Shown here: piece by piece, positions 45,577-52,949 of the stretch
How positions within the stretch are numbered: the first letter of the stretch is position 1
Layout of the letters: each line of letters opens with the position of its first letter
Assembly: GCF_004152935.1 (NCBI RefSeq)
Contig: NZ_SETE01000007.1
Location: forward strand, 1-64,000
Reading direction: 5' to 3'
Origin: Brumimicrobium glaciale
GTDB lineage: Bacteria; Bacteroidota; Bacteroidia; Flavobacteriales_D; Crocinitomicaceae
DNA: 64,000 bases
Notes under the pieces: model-generated
The model's database searches: none
What the model saw: the letters and a program-made list of their open reading frames with translations, nothing else
Told to the model about the DNA's origin: nothing
Position numbers and translations under genes: made by a program

Positions 45577-46023
45577 ATGACAAACCCTTTTTATGCGAAT
45601 TGCAGCGTGCGTTTAGATTCTAGTATTTCGGTTTCTAAACGCATGGAAGTTATTGGAAATAGATTGAACAGTCTAGGGTATTTCACTAAGAACAGAGAGA
45701 ATAAAATTAATTTCTCAGAGAGGTCAGTACTTTACGGAGGGAGATTTGCTTATTCTTATTTGGTCTTTGGTGTTTCTAGAAGAGGAGTTATAGCATTCAA
45801 AAACAATGAAATCATTTGTGAATTTCCGCTATTCACACAGTTTATAGGATTGTTGACTTTAGTTACTGTTTTGGCTTCTACATTTATTAATATCGGGGAT
45901 TCATCTCTTTTATATGTAGGAATTAGTTCTCTTCTATTATTCACAATACTCTTTACAATTGTACGCACCAAGAATTTAAAAGTCGCTAACGGACTTTTAA
46001 GGAGACTAACGGGTATTCAATAA
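45577..46023 (+). CDS. Hypothetical membrane protein
   Basis: A 148-residue protein with two hydrophobic segments (about 90-110 and 112-130) after a polar 85-residue N-terminal part. I do not recognise a family. It lies 116 nt after the M1 peptidase and 92 nt before the sulfide:quinone oxidoreductase gene; the gap contains the AATTACGAATT repeats. Confidence 0.5.
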   Translation: MTNPFYANCSVRLDSSISVSKRMEVIGNRLNSLGYFTKNRENKINFSERSVLYGGRFAYSYLVFGVSRRGVIAFKNNEIICEFPLFTQFIGLLTLVTVLASTFINIGDSSLLYVGISSLLLFTILFTIVRTKNLKVANGLLRRLTGIQ

Positions 46024-46046
46024 TAATATGTTGTAATTATTTCAAA

Positions 46047-46060
46047 GTAACATAAGTTAC
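46047..46060. promoter_or_regulatory. Operator-like inverted repeat ahead of the sulfide:quinone oxidoreductase gene
   Basis: GTAAC-ATAA-GTTAC, a perfect 5-nt inverted repeat with a 4-nt spacer. Its right edge lies 23 nt before a -7-like box TATGTTTA (46083-46090). The same motif with the same spacing precedes the peroxiredoxin gene (47547-47560). The form resembles Crp/Fnr-family operators, but the regulator is unknown. Confidence 0.6.
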
Positions 46061-46115
46061 AACTATCCGAATACAAAGCCATTATGTTTATGGATTCACT
46101 ATAAACAAAAGCTCA

Positions 46116-47423
46116 ATGGCAAATCATTATGAAATTTTAATTATTGGAGGTGGTACCGCAGGAATCATGTCCGCAGCTCAACTTTTGAGGCAAAAGTTAT
46201 CCAAAAGTATTGCAATTATTGAACCTGCAGATACACATTATTATCAACCCGCTTGGACTTTAGTTGGTGCTGGAACATATAATTTCGACAAAACAGCGAA
46301 GCCAATGTCGGAAATGATTCCAAAAGGCGCAAAATGGATAAAAGACAAAGCAACAACTTTCGATGCAGACAACAACAGTGTTCACACAGAAAAGTCTGGG
46401 GTAATTACTTATGACTATTTGGTTGTAGCACCTGGTTTAGCTTATGATTTCAGTTTAGTTCCTGGCTTAGGAGAGGCTATGGACAAAGGTGTTGTTTGTA
46501 GTAATTATACCGATCCAAAACACACTTGGGATGTTGTCAAAAATTTCAAAGGTGGTACCGCATTATTTACTCAACCAGCAACACCAATAAAATGTGGTGG
46601 AGCTCCTCAAAAAATAATGTATCTAGCAGAAGACTATTGGAATAAAAATAAGGTTAGAGCTAAGTCTGAGGTACTATTTGCAACTGCTGGAACTGTAATT
46701 TTTGGAACTAAAGTAATCGCAGAAACCTTAATGGAAGTTGTAGAACGCAAGGATATTAATTTGCGTTTCAATCATAAATTAGTCAAAGTTGACGGAGAAA
46801 ATCAAATTGCTTGGTATGAATTAACGAAAGATATAAAAGCCGGCGGTTGTATTGTGATGTCTGGAGACGACGATGAAAAAAGATTAGATGAAGATTTCCA
46901 ATACAATTATAAAAGAGTAAAAGTAACGAAGAAAGATGGTCTTTACGGAATTCATTATGACATGCTGCATACTGCTCCTCCATCTGTTGCACCGAAATTT
47001 ATTCGTGAATCAAATCTAGTAAATGACGCTGGTTGGTTAGATGTCGATATTCATACTTTGCAACACAAAAAATATCCTAATGTCTTTGGTTTAGGAGATG
47101 TTGCAGCATTACCAACTGCAAAAACAGGAGCAGCTGTTCGTAAACAAGTTCCAGTTTTAACAGACAACCTCAGTATGTTGATTAAGCACAAAAAAATAGG
47201 TTCAAAATCGTACAATGGCTATTCTTCTTGTCCATTAGTAACTGATTATGGAAAGATGGTTCTTGCAGAATTCGATTACGAAGGAAACTTCACACCAGAT
47301 CCAAAATTAAAAAGGATGCTGATTAAAGACAGTTCAAAAGAACACTGGAGATTATGGATGTTTAAGAAGTATATGCTGCCGTATTTATATTGGCAAAGAA
47401 TGATGAAAGGGAAGAACGTTTGA
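46116..47423 (+). CDS. Sulfide:quinone oxidoreductase family flavoprotein
   Basis: A 435-residue FAD enzyme that oxidises sulfide and reduces quinone. The N-terminal dinucleotide-binding motif is GGGTAGIMSA, the HYYQPAWTLVGAG segment is typical, and CGGAPQKIMYLAED is the SQOR-like motif of the mitochondrial/type II group, whose Cys takes part in sulfide oxidation. A second FAD-contact segment FGLGDVAALPTAKTG lies in the C-terminal half. No signal peptide; peripheral membrane location is expected. It shares an operator-like site with the peroxiredoxin gene. Confidence 0.9.
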   Translation: MANHYEILIIGGGTAGIMSAAQLLRQKLSKSIAIIEPADTHYYQPAWTLVGAGTYNFDKTAKPMSEMIPKGAKWIKDKATTFDADNNSVHTEKSGVITYDYLVVAPGLAYDFSLVPGLGEAMDKGVVCSNYTDPKHTWDVVKNFKGGTALFTQPATPIKCGGAPQKIMYLAEDYWNKNKVRAKSEVLFATAGTVIFGTKVIAETLMEVVERKDINLRFNHKLVKVDGENQIAWYELTKDIKAGGCIVMSGDDDEKRLDEDFQYNYKRVKVTKKDGLYGIHYDMLHTAPPSVAPKFIRESNLVNDAGWLDVDIHTLQHKKYPNVFGLGDVAALPTAKTGAAVRKQVPVLTDNLSMLIKHKKIGSKSYNGYSSCPLVTDYGKMVLAEFDYEGNFTPDPKLKRMLIKDSSKEHWRLWMFKKYMLPYLYWQRMMKGKNV

Positions 47424-47546
47424 TATAATTGTTAATGGTAAATTATTAATTATTAACGAGGTTTGGTAAAGGTGATTTGGTTTGGGCGATTTGATGGGCG
47501 TTTTGGTAAGGGCGATTAGTAAATCGCCCATCAAACCGCCCCAAAA
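47424..47546. other. Intergenic region with nested inverted repeats
   Basis: Arm GGGCGATTTGATGGGCG (47484-47500) pairs with 47525-47541 (16 of 17 bases), and GGGCGATT pairs with AATCGCCC within it, so two alternative hairpins exist. No T-run follows, so I do not call a classic terminator. Confidence 0.5.
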
Positions 47547-47560
47547 GTATCTTAAGTTAC
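47547..47560. promoter_or_regulatory. Operator-like inverted repeat ahead of the peroxiredoxin gene
   Basis: GTATC-TTAA-GTTAC, matching the GTAAC-N4-GTTAC site of the sulfide:quinone oxidoreductase gene with one mismatch. The -7-like TATCTTG begins at 47583, exactly 23 nt after the site, as in the other promoter. Confidence 0.55.
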
Positions 47561-47632
47561 AGTAAAACCAAAAGTTTATGCGTATCTTGCAAGTAATACA
47601 AAACAGTCAATTAATTAAAAAAATACATACAA

Positions 47633-48298
47633 ATGGAAAATCAAGAAGAGTGCTTAGAAAAAGTTTATCCAATGCCAAGAATTGGTGATGTTGCTCCAGA
47701 TTTTGAAGCGGTAACAACAAAAGGGAAAATTAAGATGTCTGAATTCGCTAAAGACAAATGGACATTAATGTTCTCCCACCCTGCTGACTTTACTCCTGTT
47801 TGTACAACAGAAATGAGTGGATTTGCAAAAAGACAATCTGAGTTCACTGCTTTAAACACTGAACTTTTAGGATTAAGTATTGACAGTTTACATTCTCATT
47901 TAGCGTGGGTACAAAACGTAAGAGAGACAACTGGTGTCTATTTTGATTATCCAATCATCGCAGACATCGATATGAATGTTGCAAAGCTTTACGGAATGTT
48001 ACAGCCAAACGAAAGCGAAACTGCAGCAGTTAGAGCGGTATTCTTTATCGACCCTGCAAAGAAAATACGTTTAATCATGTATTATCCGTTAAATGTTGGT
48101 CGAAACATGGATGAGATTTTGCGTTCGTTAGATGCTTTACAAATGTCAGACAAACACAAAGTAGCAATGCCGTTAGATTGGAAACGTGGAGACAAAGTGA
48201 TTGTTCCAGCACCAAGTACATTGGATGCGTTGAATGAAAGATTAGCAGACGAATCGCTTGAAAAGATTACTTGGTATTTAGCTAAGAAAAGTATTTAA
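47633..48298 (+). CDS. 1-Cys peroxiredoxin (Prx6 type)
   Basis: A 221-residue thiol peroxidase that reduces peroxides. The peroxidatic site is HPADFTPVCTTE with Cys57. The C-terminal half has the Prx6-like NVGRNMDEILRSLDALQMSD. No second resolving Cys of typical 2-Cys enzymes lies in the C-terminal tail. The promoter has the operator-like site shared with the sulfide:quinone oxidoreductase gene. A terminator follows at 48353. Confidence 0.93.
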   Translation: MENQEECLEKVYPMPRIGDVAPDFEAVTTKGKIKMSEFAKDKWTLMFSHPADFTPVCTTEMSGFAKRQSEFTALNTELLGLSIDSLHSHLAWVQNVRETTGVYFDYPIIADIDMNVAKLYGMLQPNESETAAVRAVFFIDPAKKIRLIMYYPLNVGRNMDEILRSLDALQMSDKHKVAMPLDWKRGDKVIVPAPSTLDALNERLADESLEKITWYLAKKSI

Positions 48299-48352
48299 GA
48301 GTAGATGTTTAAGGTTATAGTTGATGTTTGAATAGTGAGTAGTAATGTAGAG

Positions 48353-48383
48353 AAGAGCTTTCGAGAGGAGGCTCTTTTTGTTT
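48353..48383 (+). terminator. Rho-independent terminator after the peroxiredoxin gene
   Basis: AAGAGC with GCTCTT (48353-48358 and 48371-48376), 12-nt loop, T-rich tail. Confidence 0.7.
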
Positions 48384-48479
48384 TTGGGGTATTTTGAAAT
48401 AACAGGAATTGGAATTGCTATAATCGAAAGTATCCAAGCGCTGATTTATTTTTCGAAGGAATATATTAGAATCATTACA

Positions 48480-48820
48480 TTCTTACAATACACAAGGCTT
48501 TTTTGATTTTATAGAACCATCAACGCTACCAAAAGGAATATGATAAAGATTAACAAGAAAGGATTGAAGATCCTTAATAACTCCAAATTCCGAGTAAAGC
48601 CTTTGTGTTCTTGCAGAACACTAGTCTTTTTTTGATTTTACAGAACCTTGAACGTTTCATAAAGAATATGATAAAGATCAAGAAAGGATTAAAGATCCTT
48701 AACGACACCTAATTCCGAGTGAAGCCTTTACATTCTTGCCGAATGTTAGGCTTTTTTACTTTTACAGAACCTTGAACGTTTCTTTGAAACGCTCAGACTT
48801 CTATAAAAGCAAAAAAGCCT
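48480..48820 (+). repeat. Tandem stem-loop repeat array with T-runs
   Basis: Three degenerate tandem units, spacing about 129 and 124 nt (TTTTA.AGAACC core at 48506, 48635 and 48759). In units 2 and 3 a hairpin AAGCCT-TT-stem-loop-stem-T-AG(G/T)CTT is followed by six or seven T; the inner stem is GTGTTC/GAACAC (48605-48621) in unit 2 and ACATTC/GAATGT (48730-48746) in unit 3, that is, three base pairs changed with pairing kept. A shared second hairpin AAGGATT.AAGATCCTT lies in units 1 and 2. Unit 1 has lost its partner strand. An inverted homologous copy is the tRNA-Arg trailer. Confidence 0.72.
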
Positions 48821-48840
48821 TCCCGAAAGGGAAAGCTTTT
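48811..48840 (-). terminator. Terminator after tRNA-Arg (bidirectional)
   Basis: AAGC and TTCCC pair with GGGAA and GCTT around a GAAA loop (one internal mismatch), T-run on the minus strand beyond 48815. Confidence 0.8.
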
Positions 48841-48848
48841 ACTCTTCT

Positions 48849-48925
48849 TGGTGAGCCCGAAAGGATTCGAACCTTTGACCGCCTCCTTAGAAGGGAGGTG
48901 CTCTATCCAGCTGAGCTACGAGCCC
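48849..48925 (-). tRNA. tRNA-Arg (anticodon TCT), CCA encoded
   Basis: Cloverleaf reads GGGCTCG acceptor with CGGGCTC, A discriminator, T-arm GGTTCGAATCC and anticodon loop CTTCTAA (anticodon TCT). The 3' CCA is present in the DNA (48849-48851), unlike the other two tRNAs here. It reads AGA and AGG codons. Confidence 0.96.
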
Positions 48926-48964
48926 TAGTATAAATTTTACTAGTGCGGAAATACACTTTTAATT

Positions 48965-48999
48965 AAAAAAAGGGGATGAAATGAATCATCCCCTTTTTT
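48965..48999 (-). terminator. Terminator after tRNA-Pro (bidirectional)
   Basis: AGGGGATGA with TCATCCCCT (48971-48979 and 48986-48994) flanked by A- and T-runs. Confidence 0.85.
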
Positions 49000-49001
49000 A
49001 G

Positions 49002-49076
49002 TCGGGGTGGCAGGATTCGAACCTGCGACCTCCTCGTCCCAAACGAGGCGCGATGACCGGGCTACGCTACACCCCG
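49002..49076 (-). tRNA. tRNA-Pro (anticodon TGG)
   Basis: Acceptor CGGGGTG with CACCCCG, anticodon stem-loop CCTCG-TTTGGGA-CGAGG (anticodon TGG), T-arm GGTTCGAATCC. CCA is not encoded. Confidence 0.96.
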
Positions 49077-49339
49077 AACTGGTGTATTAATTAAAATTTT
49101 TAATTCAATATCGTTTTATTGAACTTCACTAATTGTCTTTCGATTATTAGTTTTTAATGCTTTATTTCAAAGTGATTCTTGTTATCAAATCCCTTGCGGA
49201 CGGCAAAGATACAAACAGTTTTTAAGTTAGCAAGGCTTTTATTTATTTATTTTTAAACAAATAAATAAGAAGCTTTAAATCAACAGTTTTAGAATTAAAA
49301 TTCTTGATTTGCTTATTAAAAACGTCAACTTTACCAATG

Positions 49340-49426
49340 CGGAGAGACAGGGATTCGAACCCTGGATACAGTTGCCCGTATAACACCTTAGCAGGGTGCC
49401 GCTTTCAGCCACTCAGCCATCTCTCC
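49340..49426 (-). tRNA. tRNA-Ser (anticodon GCT)
   Basis: Acceptor GGAGAGA with TCTCTCC, anticodon loop CTGCTAA (anticodon GCT), a long variable arm as expected for tRNA-Ser, T-arm GGTTCGAATCC. CCA is not encoded. Confidence 0.96.
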
Positions 49427-49564
49427 GTTTTATTTTCAAAATACAAATGTTCCGCTTGAACATTTGGTGCAACCTAATCGGTTGCGGACTGCAAAAATAC
49501 TAATTACTTAGACTATTCAAATCATTTTAATGAAAAAAGTCAATGATTTTCTACAATTATATTT

Positions 49565-50158
49565 TCACAAAAGGTAAGTTATTCGTTCAATGATAGTTAT
49601 TACTGCTACTCCATTCAAAACATAAAATATTTTTTCGTACTTATCATCAGTAACAACCGCTTTATTCGTTCTTTCGAAAACAAAAAAGAAGAAAGCAACG
49701 ATTACCATTCCCCAATCGAACACAATTTGATCCTTAAAGATAATTGTTAGTGGAATCAAAGCAGCTGAAATAACAATAGGTAAATAGTATTTTATGGAAC
49801 GATAACCCAATTCTCCAACTAACTTATAAGTCATCGCTATAAATGCTGCAACAGATCCCATTAATACAAATGGCTCAACATTGTTGACATAAAAATCTAC
49901 CATGTCGTAATCAAAGAAGATTTCAACGAAGTATTGTCCAACAAATATTAAAGTCATCATCCAGATTAACAATCCAATTCTAAGTAAAGGAGAATAATCC
50001 TGTCGTGAAACAGAAACATAGGCTATTAAAAAAGCCGCAAAAACAAATGGCTTGATTGGAATTGGAGGAATAAATGTCCCCAAATCGAATAAACTCACCA
50101 AACCGTATAATCCGTAAATCAAACAGCCAATAATTACCGTTTTACGTAAAGCCTCCAT
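49565..50158 (-). CDS. Hypothetical membrane protein
   Basis: A 197-residue protein with about six hydrophobic segments spread through its length; no conserved motif is recognised. It lies upstream of the tRNA cluster and downstream of map, same strand; the map-to-gene gap of 196 nt holds an inverted repeat (near 50279-50352). Confidence 0.55.
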   Translation of the reverse strand: MEALRKTVIIGCLIYGLYGLVSLFDLGTFIPPIPIKPFVFAAFLIAYVSVSRQDYSPLLRIGLLIWMMTLIFVGQYFVEIFFDYDMVDFYVNNVEPFVLMGSVAAFIAMTYKLVGELGYRSIKYYLPIVISAALIPLTIIFKDQIVFDWGMVIVAFFFFVFERTNKAVVTDDKYEKIFYVLNGVAVITIIERITYLL

Positions 50159-50354
50159 ATTATATTGTTTTTTGGTTTAAGAAATAGTTTAAACTATATT
50201 TCAAATAAGCCATCGAGATTGGTACATCTTGCTTAACTTCTAAGCATCTATATTAATAACTAGACCTTAGGTGATGTCAGATATTAGATGTTAGAAAAAA
50301 AGACAAAAACTCTTTGGTCTTTGGTCTAACATCCAATGTCTAATATCTAATTAA

Positions 50355-51140
50355 CTACTTCTTCTTCTTTTTAGCTAGCGCTTCTTCAACATATTTAAAA
50401 GTAGACAAAACGTCTGGTTCACCATCTACAACGGCAACATCATGCTCAAAGTGAGCACTTGCTCTTCCATCTGCAGTAGCAATTGTCCAATTGTCTTCTA
50501 GGTATTTAATTTGCTCTGTTCCTAAATTAACCATTGGTTCAATAGCAATTGTTAAACCTTCTTTAATCTTCTTGCCACGACCTCTACGACCGTAATTTGG
50601 TACTTGTGGCTCTTCGTGCATTGTTTGACCAATTCCATGACCAACCAGTTCTCTTACCACACCGTAACCATTGTCTTCAGCATGCTTTTGGATATGGTAA
50701 CCGATATCTCCTAGCCTATTTCCTACTCTGGTTTGTGCTATTCCTATATCCAAACATTCTTTGGTTACTTTTAGCAGTTTTAATTTCTCCTCAGAAACAT
50801 TTCCAACTGCAAAGGTATAGGCATGGTCACCGTAATAACCATCTAAAATAGCTCCACAATCTACAGAAACAATATCTCCGTCTTTTAATGGTTCATTCGT
50901 TGGATATCCGTGAACAACTTGTTCATTTACAGAAATACATAATGTATTTGGGAAATCATACAAACCTAAAAACCCAGGTTCTGCTCCTTGAGAACGGATA
51001 TAACTTTCGGCAATAGCATCTAGTTCTAAAGTTGTAACTCCAACTTCAATTGCCTCAGCAACCTTACCTAGAGTTCTACTTACTACTTGCGCTGCTGCTC
51101 TAAGCAACTCAATTTCTTCTCTTGATTTATAAATTATCAT
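50355..51140 (-). CDS. map: Methionine aminopeptidase, type I
   Basis: Removes the initiator methionine from new proteins. The metal ligands are in VSVDCGAILDGYYGDHAYTF (two Asp), GHGIGQTMHEEPQVPN (His, Glu), IEPM (Glu) and AHFEHDVAV (Glu). A 261-residue length is typical. The last 10 residues are Lys-rich. Confidence 0.96.
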   Translation of the reverse strand: MIIYKSREEIELLRAAAQVVSRTLGKVAEAIEVGVTTLELDAIAESYIRSQGAEPGFLGLYDFPNTLCISVNEQVVHGYPTNEPLKDGDIVSVDCGAILDGYYGDHAYTFAVGNVSEEKLKLLKVTKECLDIGIAQTRVGNRLGDIGYHIQKHAEDNGYGVVRELVGHGIGQTMHEEPQVPNYGRRGRGKKIKEGLTIAIEPMVNLGTEQIKYLEDNWTIATADGRASAHFEHDVAVVDGEPDVLSTFKYVEEALAKKKKK

Positions 51141-51178
51141 TCTGTTAATAATAAGATTTCTAAAAAAGTATTATAAAA

Positions 51179-51207
51179 GTAAAAAGGGAACACCTGAATG
51201 CTCCCTT
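51179..51207 (-). terminator. Terminator after sucC
   Basis: AAGGGA with TCCCTT (51184-51189 and 51202-51207), 12-nt loop, T-rich tail on the minus strand; modest strength. Confidence 0.6.
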
Positions 51208-51232
51208 AATTTAATATGTTACATTCGAGGGT

Positions 51233-52444
51233 TTAAGCCAGAACCTTCCTCACTAAGTCAGCAGCTTCTTGTAAAAGAACAGCCGAGTGAACGTCTAAAC
51301 CTGAATCATCAATTAATTTCTTTGCTTCAACAGCATTTGTTCCTTGCAAACGAACGATAAGAGGAACTGGAATTCCACCCATGTTTTTGTATGCATCAAC
51401 AATACCTTGTGCAACACGATCACAACGAACAATACCACCAAAGATATTGATCAAAATTGCTTTCACGCTTTTATCTTTTAAGATAATTTCAAATGCTTTC
51501 TCAACACGAGCAGCATCTGCAGTACCTCCAACGTCTAAGAAGTTAGCTGGATTACCACCTGATTGCTTGATAATGTCCATAGTCGCCATTGCTAAACCAG
51601 CACCATTTACCATACAACCAACATTTCCATCTAATTTCACAAAGTTCAATCCAGCTTCATCAGCTTCCACTTCAGCAGGATCTTCTTCTGTTTTGTCACG
51701 CATTTCAGCATAATCTTTGTGACGGAATAAAGCTGATGCATCTAAAGATACTTTAGCATCTACAGCGATAATTTTATCATCTGATGTTTTTAACACTGGG
51801 TTAATTTCAAACATTGATGCGTCACATCCGATGTAAGCGTTATATAAAGCAGGAACAAACTTAGTCATTTCCTTAAATGCTTTTCCGCTTAAACCTAAGT
51901 TGAATGCAATTTTTCTAGCTTGGAAACCTTGAAGTCCAACACGTGGATCAATTTCTTCCTTAAAGATAAGGTGCGGAGTTTCCTCAGCAACTGTTTCAAT
52001 GTCCATTCCTCCTTCAGTAGAGTAAATGATCACATTTCTACCTTTATCACGGTCCATCAATACAGACATGTAGATTTCAGAAGTTTCACTCTCACCTGGA
52101 TAATAAACATCCTCAGCAATCATTACTTTACTTACTAATTTAGCTACTCCGTTAGTTTGAGCTGTTTCAAGGTGTCCTCCAAGGATCCCTTTTACCACCT
52201 CCTCTACTTTGTCAATTCCTTTGGCTAAAACTACTCCGTGAGAACCTGTTTCCTTAACAGTTCCTTTACCACGACCTCCAGCGTGAATTTGCGCTTTAAC
52301 AACATACCATTCAGTACCTGTTTTTTCCGTTAATTCTTTTGCTTTGGCTACAGAATCAGCAACGTTATCAACGACAACACTCTCCTGAATAGCTACTCCA
52401 AAACTTTTTAAAATTGATTTCCCTTGATATTCGTGTAAATTCAT
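51233..52444 (-). CDS. sucC: Succinyl-CoA ligase (ADP-forming), beta subunit
   Basis: Converts succinyl-CoA to succinate while making ATP in the citric acid cycle. The N-terminal ATP-grasp part is MNLHEYQGKSILKSFGV with HAGGRGKG; the C-terminal ligase domain includes FLDVGGTADAARVEKAF and INIFGGIVRCD. The partner sucD is not adjacent within this window. Length 403 is usual. Confidence 0.96.
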   Translation of the reverse strand: MNLHEYQGKSILKSFGVAIQESVVVDNVADSVAKAKELTEKTGTEWYVVKAQIHAGGRGKGTVKETGSHGVVLAKGIDKVEEVVKGILGGHLETAQTNGVAKLVSKVMIAEDVYYPGESETSEIYMSVLMDRDKGRNVIIYSTEGGMDIETVAEETPHLIFKEEIDPRVGLQGFQARKIAFNLGLSGKAFKEMTKFVPALYNAYIGCDASMFEINPVLKTSDDKIIAVDAKVSLDASALFRHKDYAEMRDKTEEDPAEVEADEAGLNFVKLDGNVGCMVNGAGLAMATMDIIKQSGGNPANFLDVGGTADAARVEKAFEIILKDKSVKAILINIFGGIVRCDRVAQGIVDAYKNMGGIPVPLIVRLQGTNAVEAKKLIDDSGLDVHSAVLLQEAADLVRKVLA

Positions 52445-52575
52445 TATTTGACTTATTTATTTCGGCACTAAATTAATCTTATTTCCAGCAAATTTCAAGA
52501 TTAAAAGACTTAAAATTAACAAAAACATGATAATTAATCTTATTTGATCATAAAGAACAAAAAAGTACCATTAAA

Positions 52576-52605
52576 CAAAAAAAGCCCACCTGAAATTGAT
52601 GGACT
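52576..52605 (-). terminator. Terminator after rpmH
   Basis: On the minus strand AGTCCATC and GGTGGGCT pair with two G-T wobbles (52598-52605 with 52583-52590), then seven or more T. Confidence 0.7.
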
Positions 52606-52629
52606 ATTAACAATATTATCTATAAGAGA

Positions 52630-52788
52630 CTAGCGTTTTGCTAACTTATTACTAGAAACTGTTAAACTTTTTCTTCCTTTTTTACGACGAGCAGCTAATA
52701 CTCTACGACCGTTCTTGCTAGCCATACGGCTACGGAATCCATGCTTGTTTCTTCTCTTACGCTGTGATGGTTGAAATGTTCTTTTCAT
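52630..52788 (-). CDS. rpmH: 50S ribosomal protein L34
   Basis: A 52-residue basic protein starting [20 protein letters not shown] and containing [20 protein letters not shown], the L34 signature. ATG at 52788. It has its own promoter (52834-52862) and a terminator downstream. Bacteroidota L34 is this length. Confidence 0.97.
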   Translation of the reverse strand: MKRTFQPSQRKRRNKHGFRSRMASKNGRRVLAARRKKGRKSLTVSSNKLAKR

Positions 52789-52833
52789 GACCTATTTTTA
52801 TAAATTTAAAATTCTCTTTCTATTTAAGGTTGG

Positions 52834-52862
52834 CAAAGATAGTGCTTTTTTGTTTTAAACAA
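52834..52862 (-). promoter_or_regulatory. Promoter of rpmH
   Basis: On the minus strand, TTG (52860-52862), 18 nt, TATCTTTG (52834-52841). Leader about 40 nt. Confidence 0.7.
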
Positions 52863-52913
52863 AACGCAAATGCAAAAATATTCTTTTTTAATCGTTATCC
52901 ACACTTCTTACAT

Positions 52914-52921
52914 TAACTTTG
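52914..52921 (+). promoter_or_regulatory. Putative -7 box of the MsbA-like ABC exporter gene
   Basis: TAACTTTG on the plus strand, 28 nt before the ATG at 52950. A clear TTG at -33 is not visible. Confidence 0.45.
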
Positions 52922-52949
52922 CACTCTAATTTATTATACTAGAATAAGC

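Noticed and set aside
48353-48376. Hairpin after the peroxiredoxin gene considered as part of the array
   Set aside because: Its sequence shares nothing with the array units; it is an ordinary terminator of the peroxiredoxin gene.
48480-48820. Repeat array considered as CRISPR
   Set aside because: Units are about 125 nt, degenerate, with no spacers of even length and no cas genes; the T-runs and hairpins fit terminators or small RNAs.
50279-50352. Inverted repeat ahead of the hypothetical membrane gene and after map
   Set aside because: The arms are A/T-rich and interrupted with an insertion in one arm; no clear T-run, so it is neither a firm terminator nor a site.
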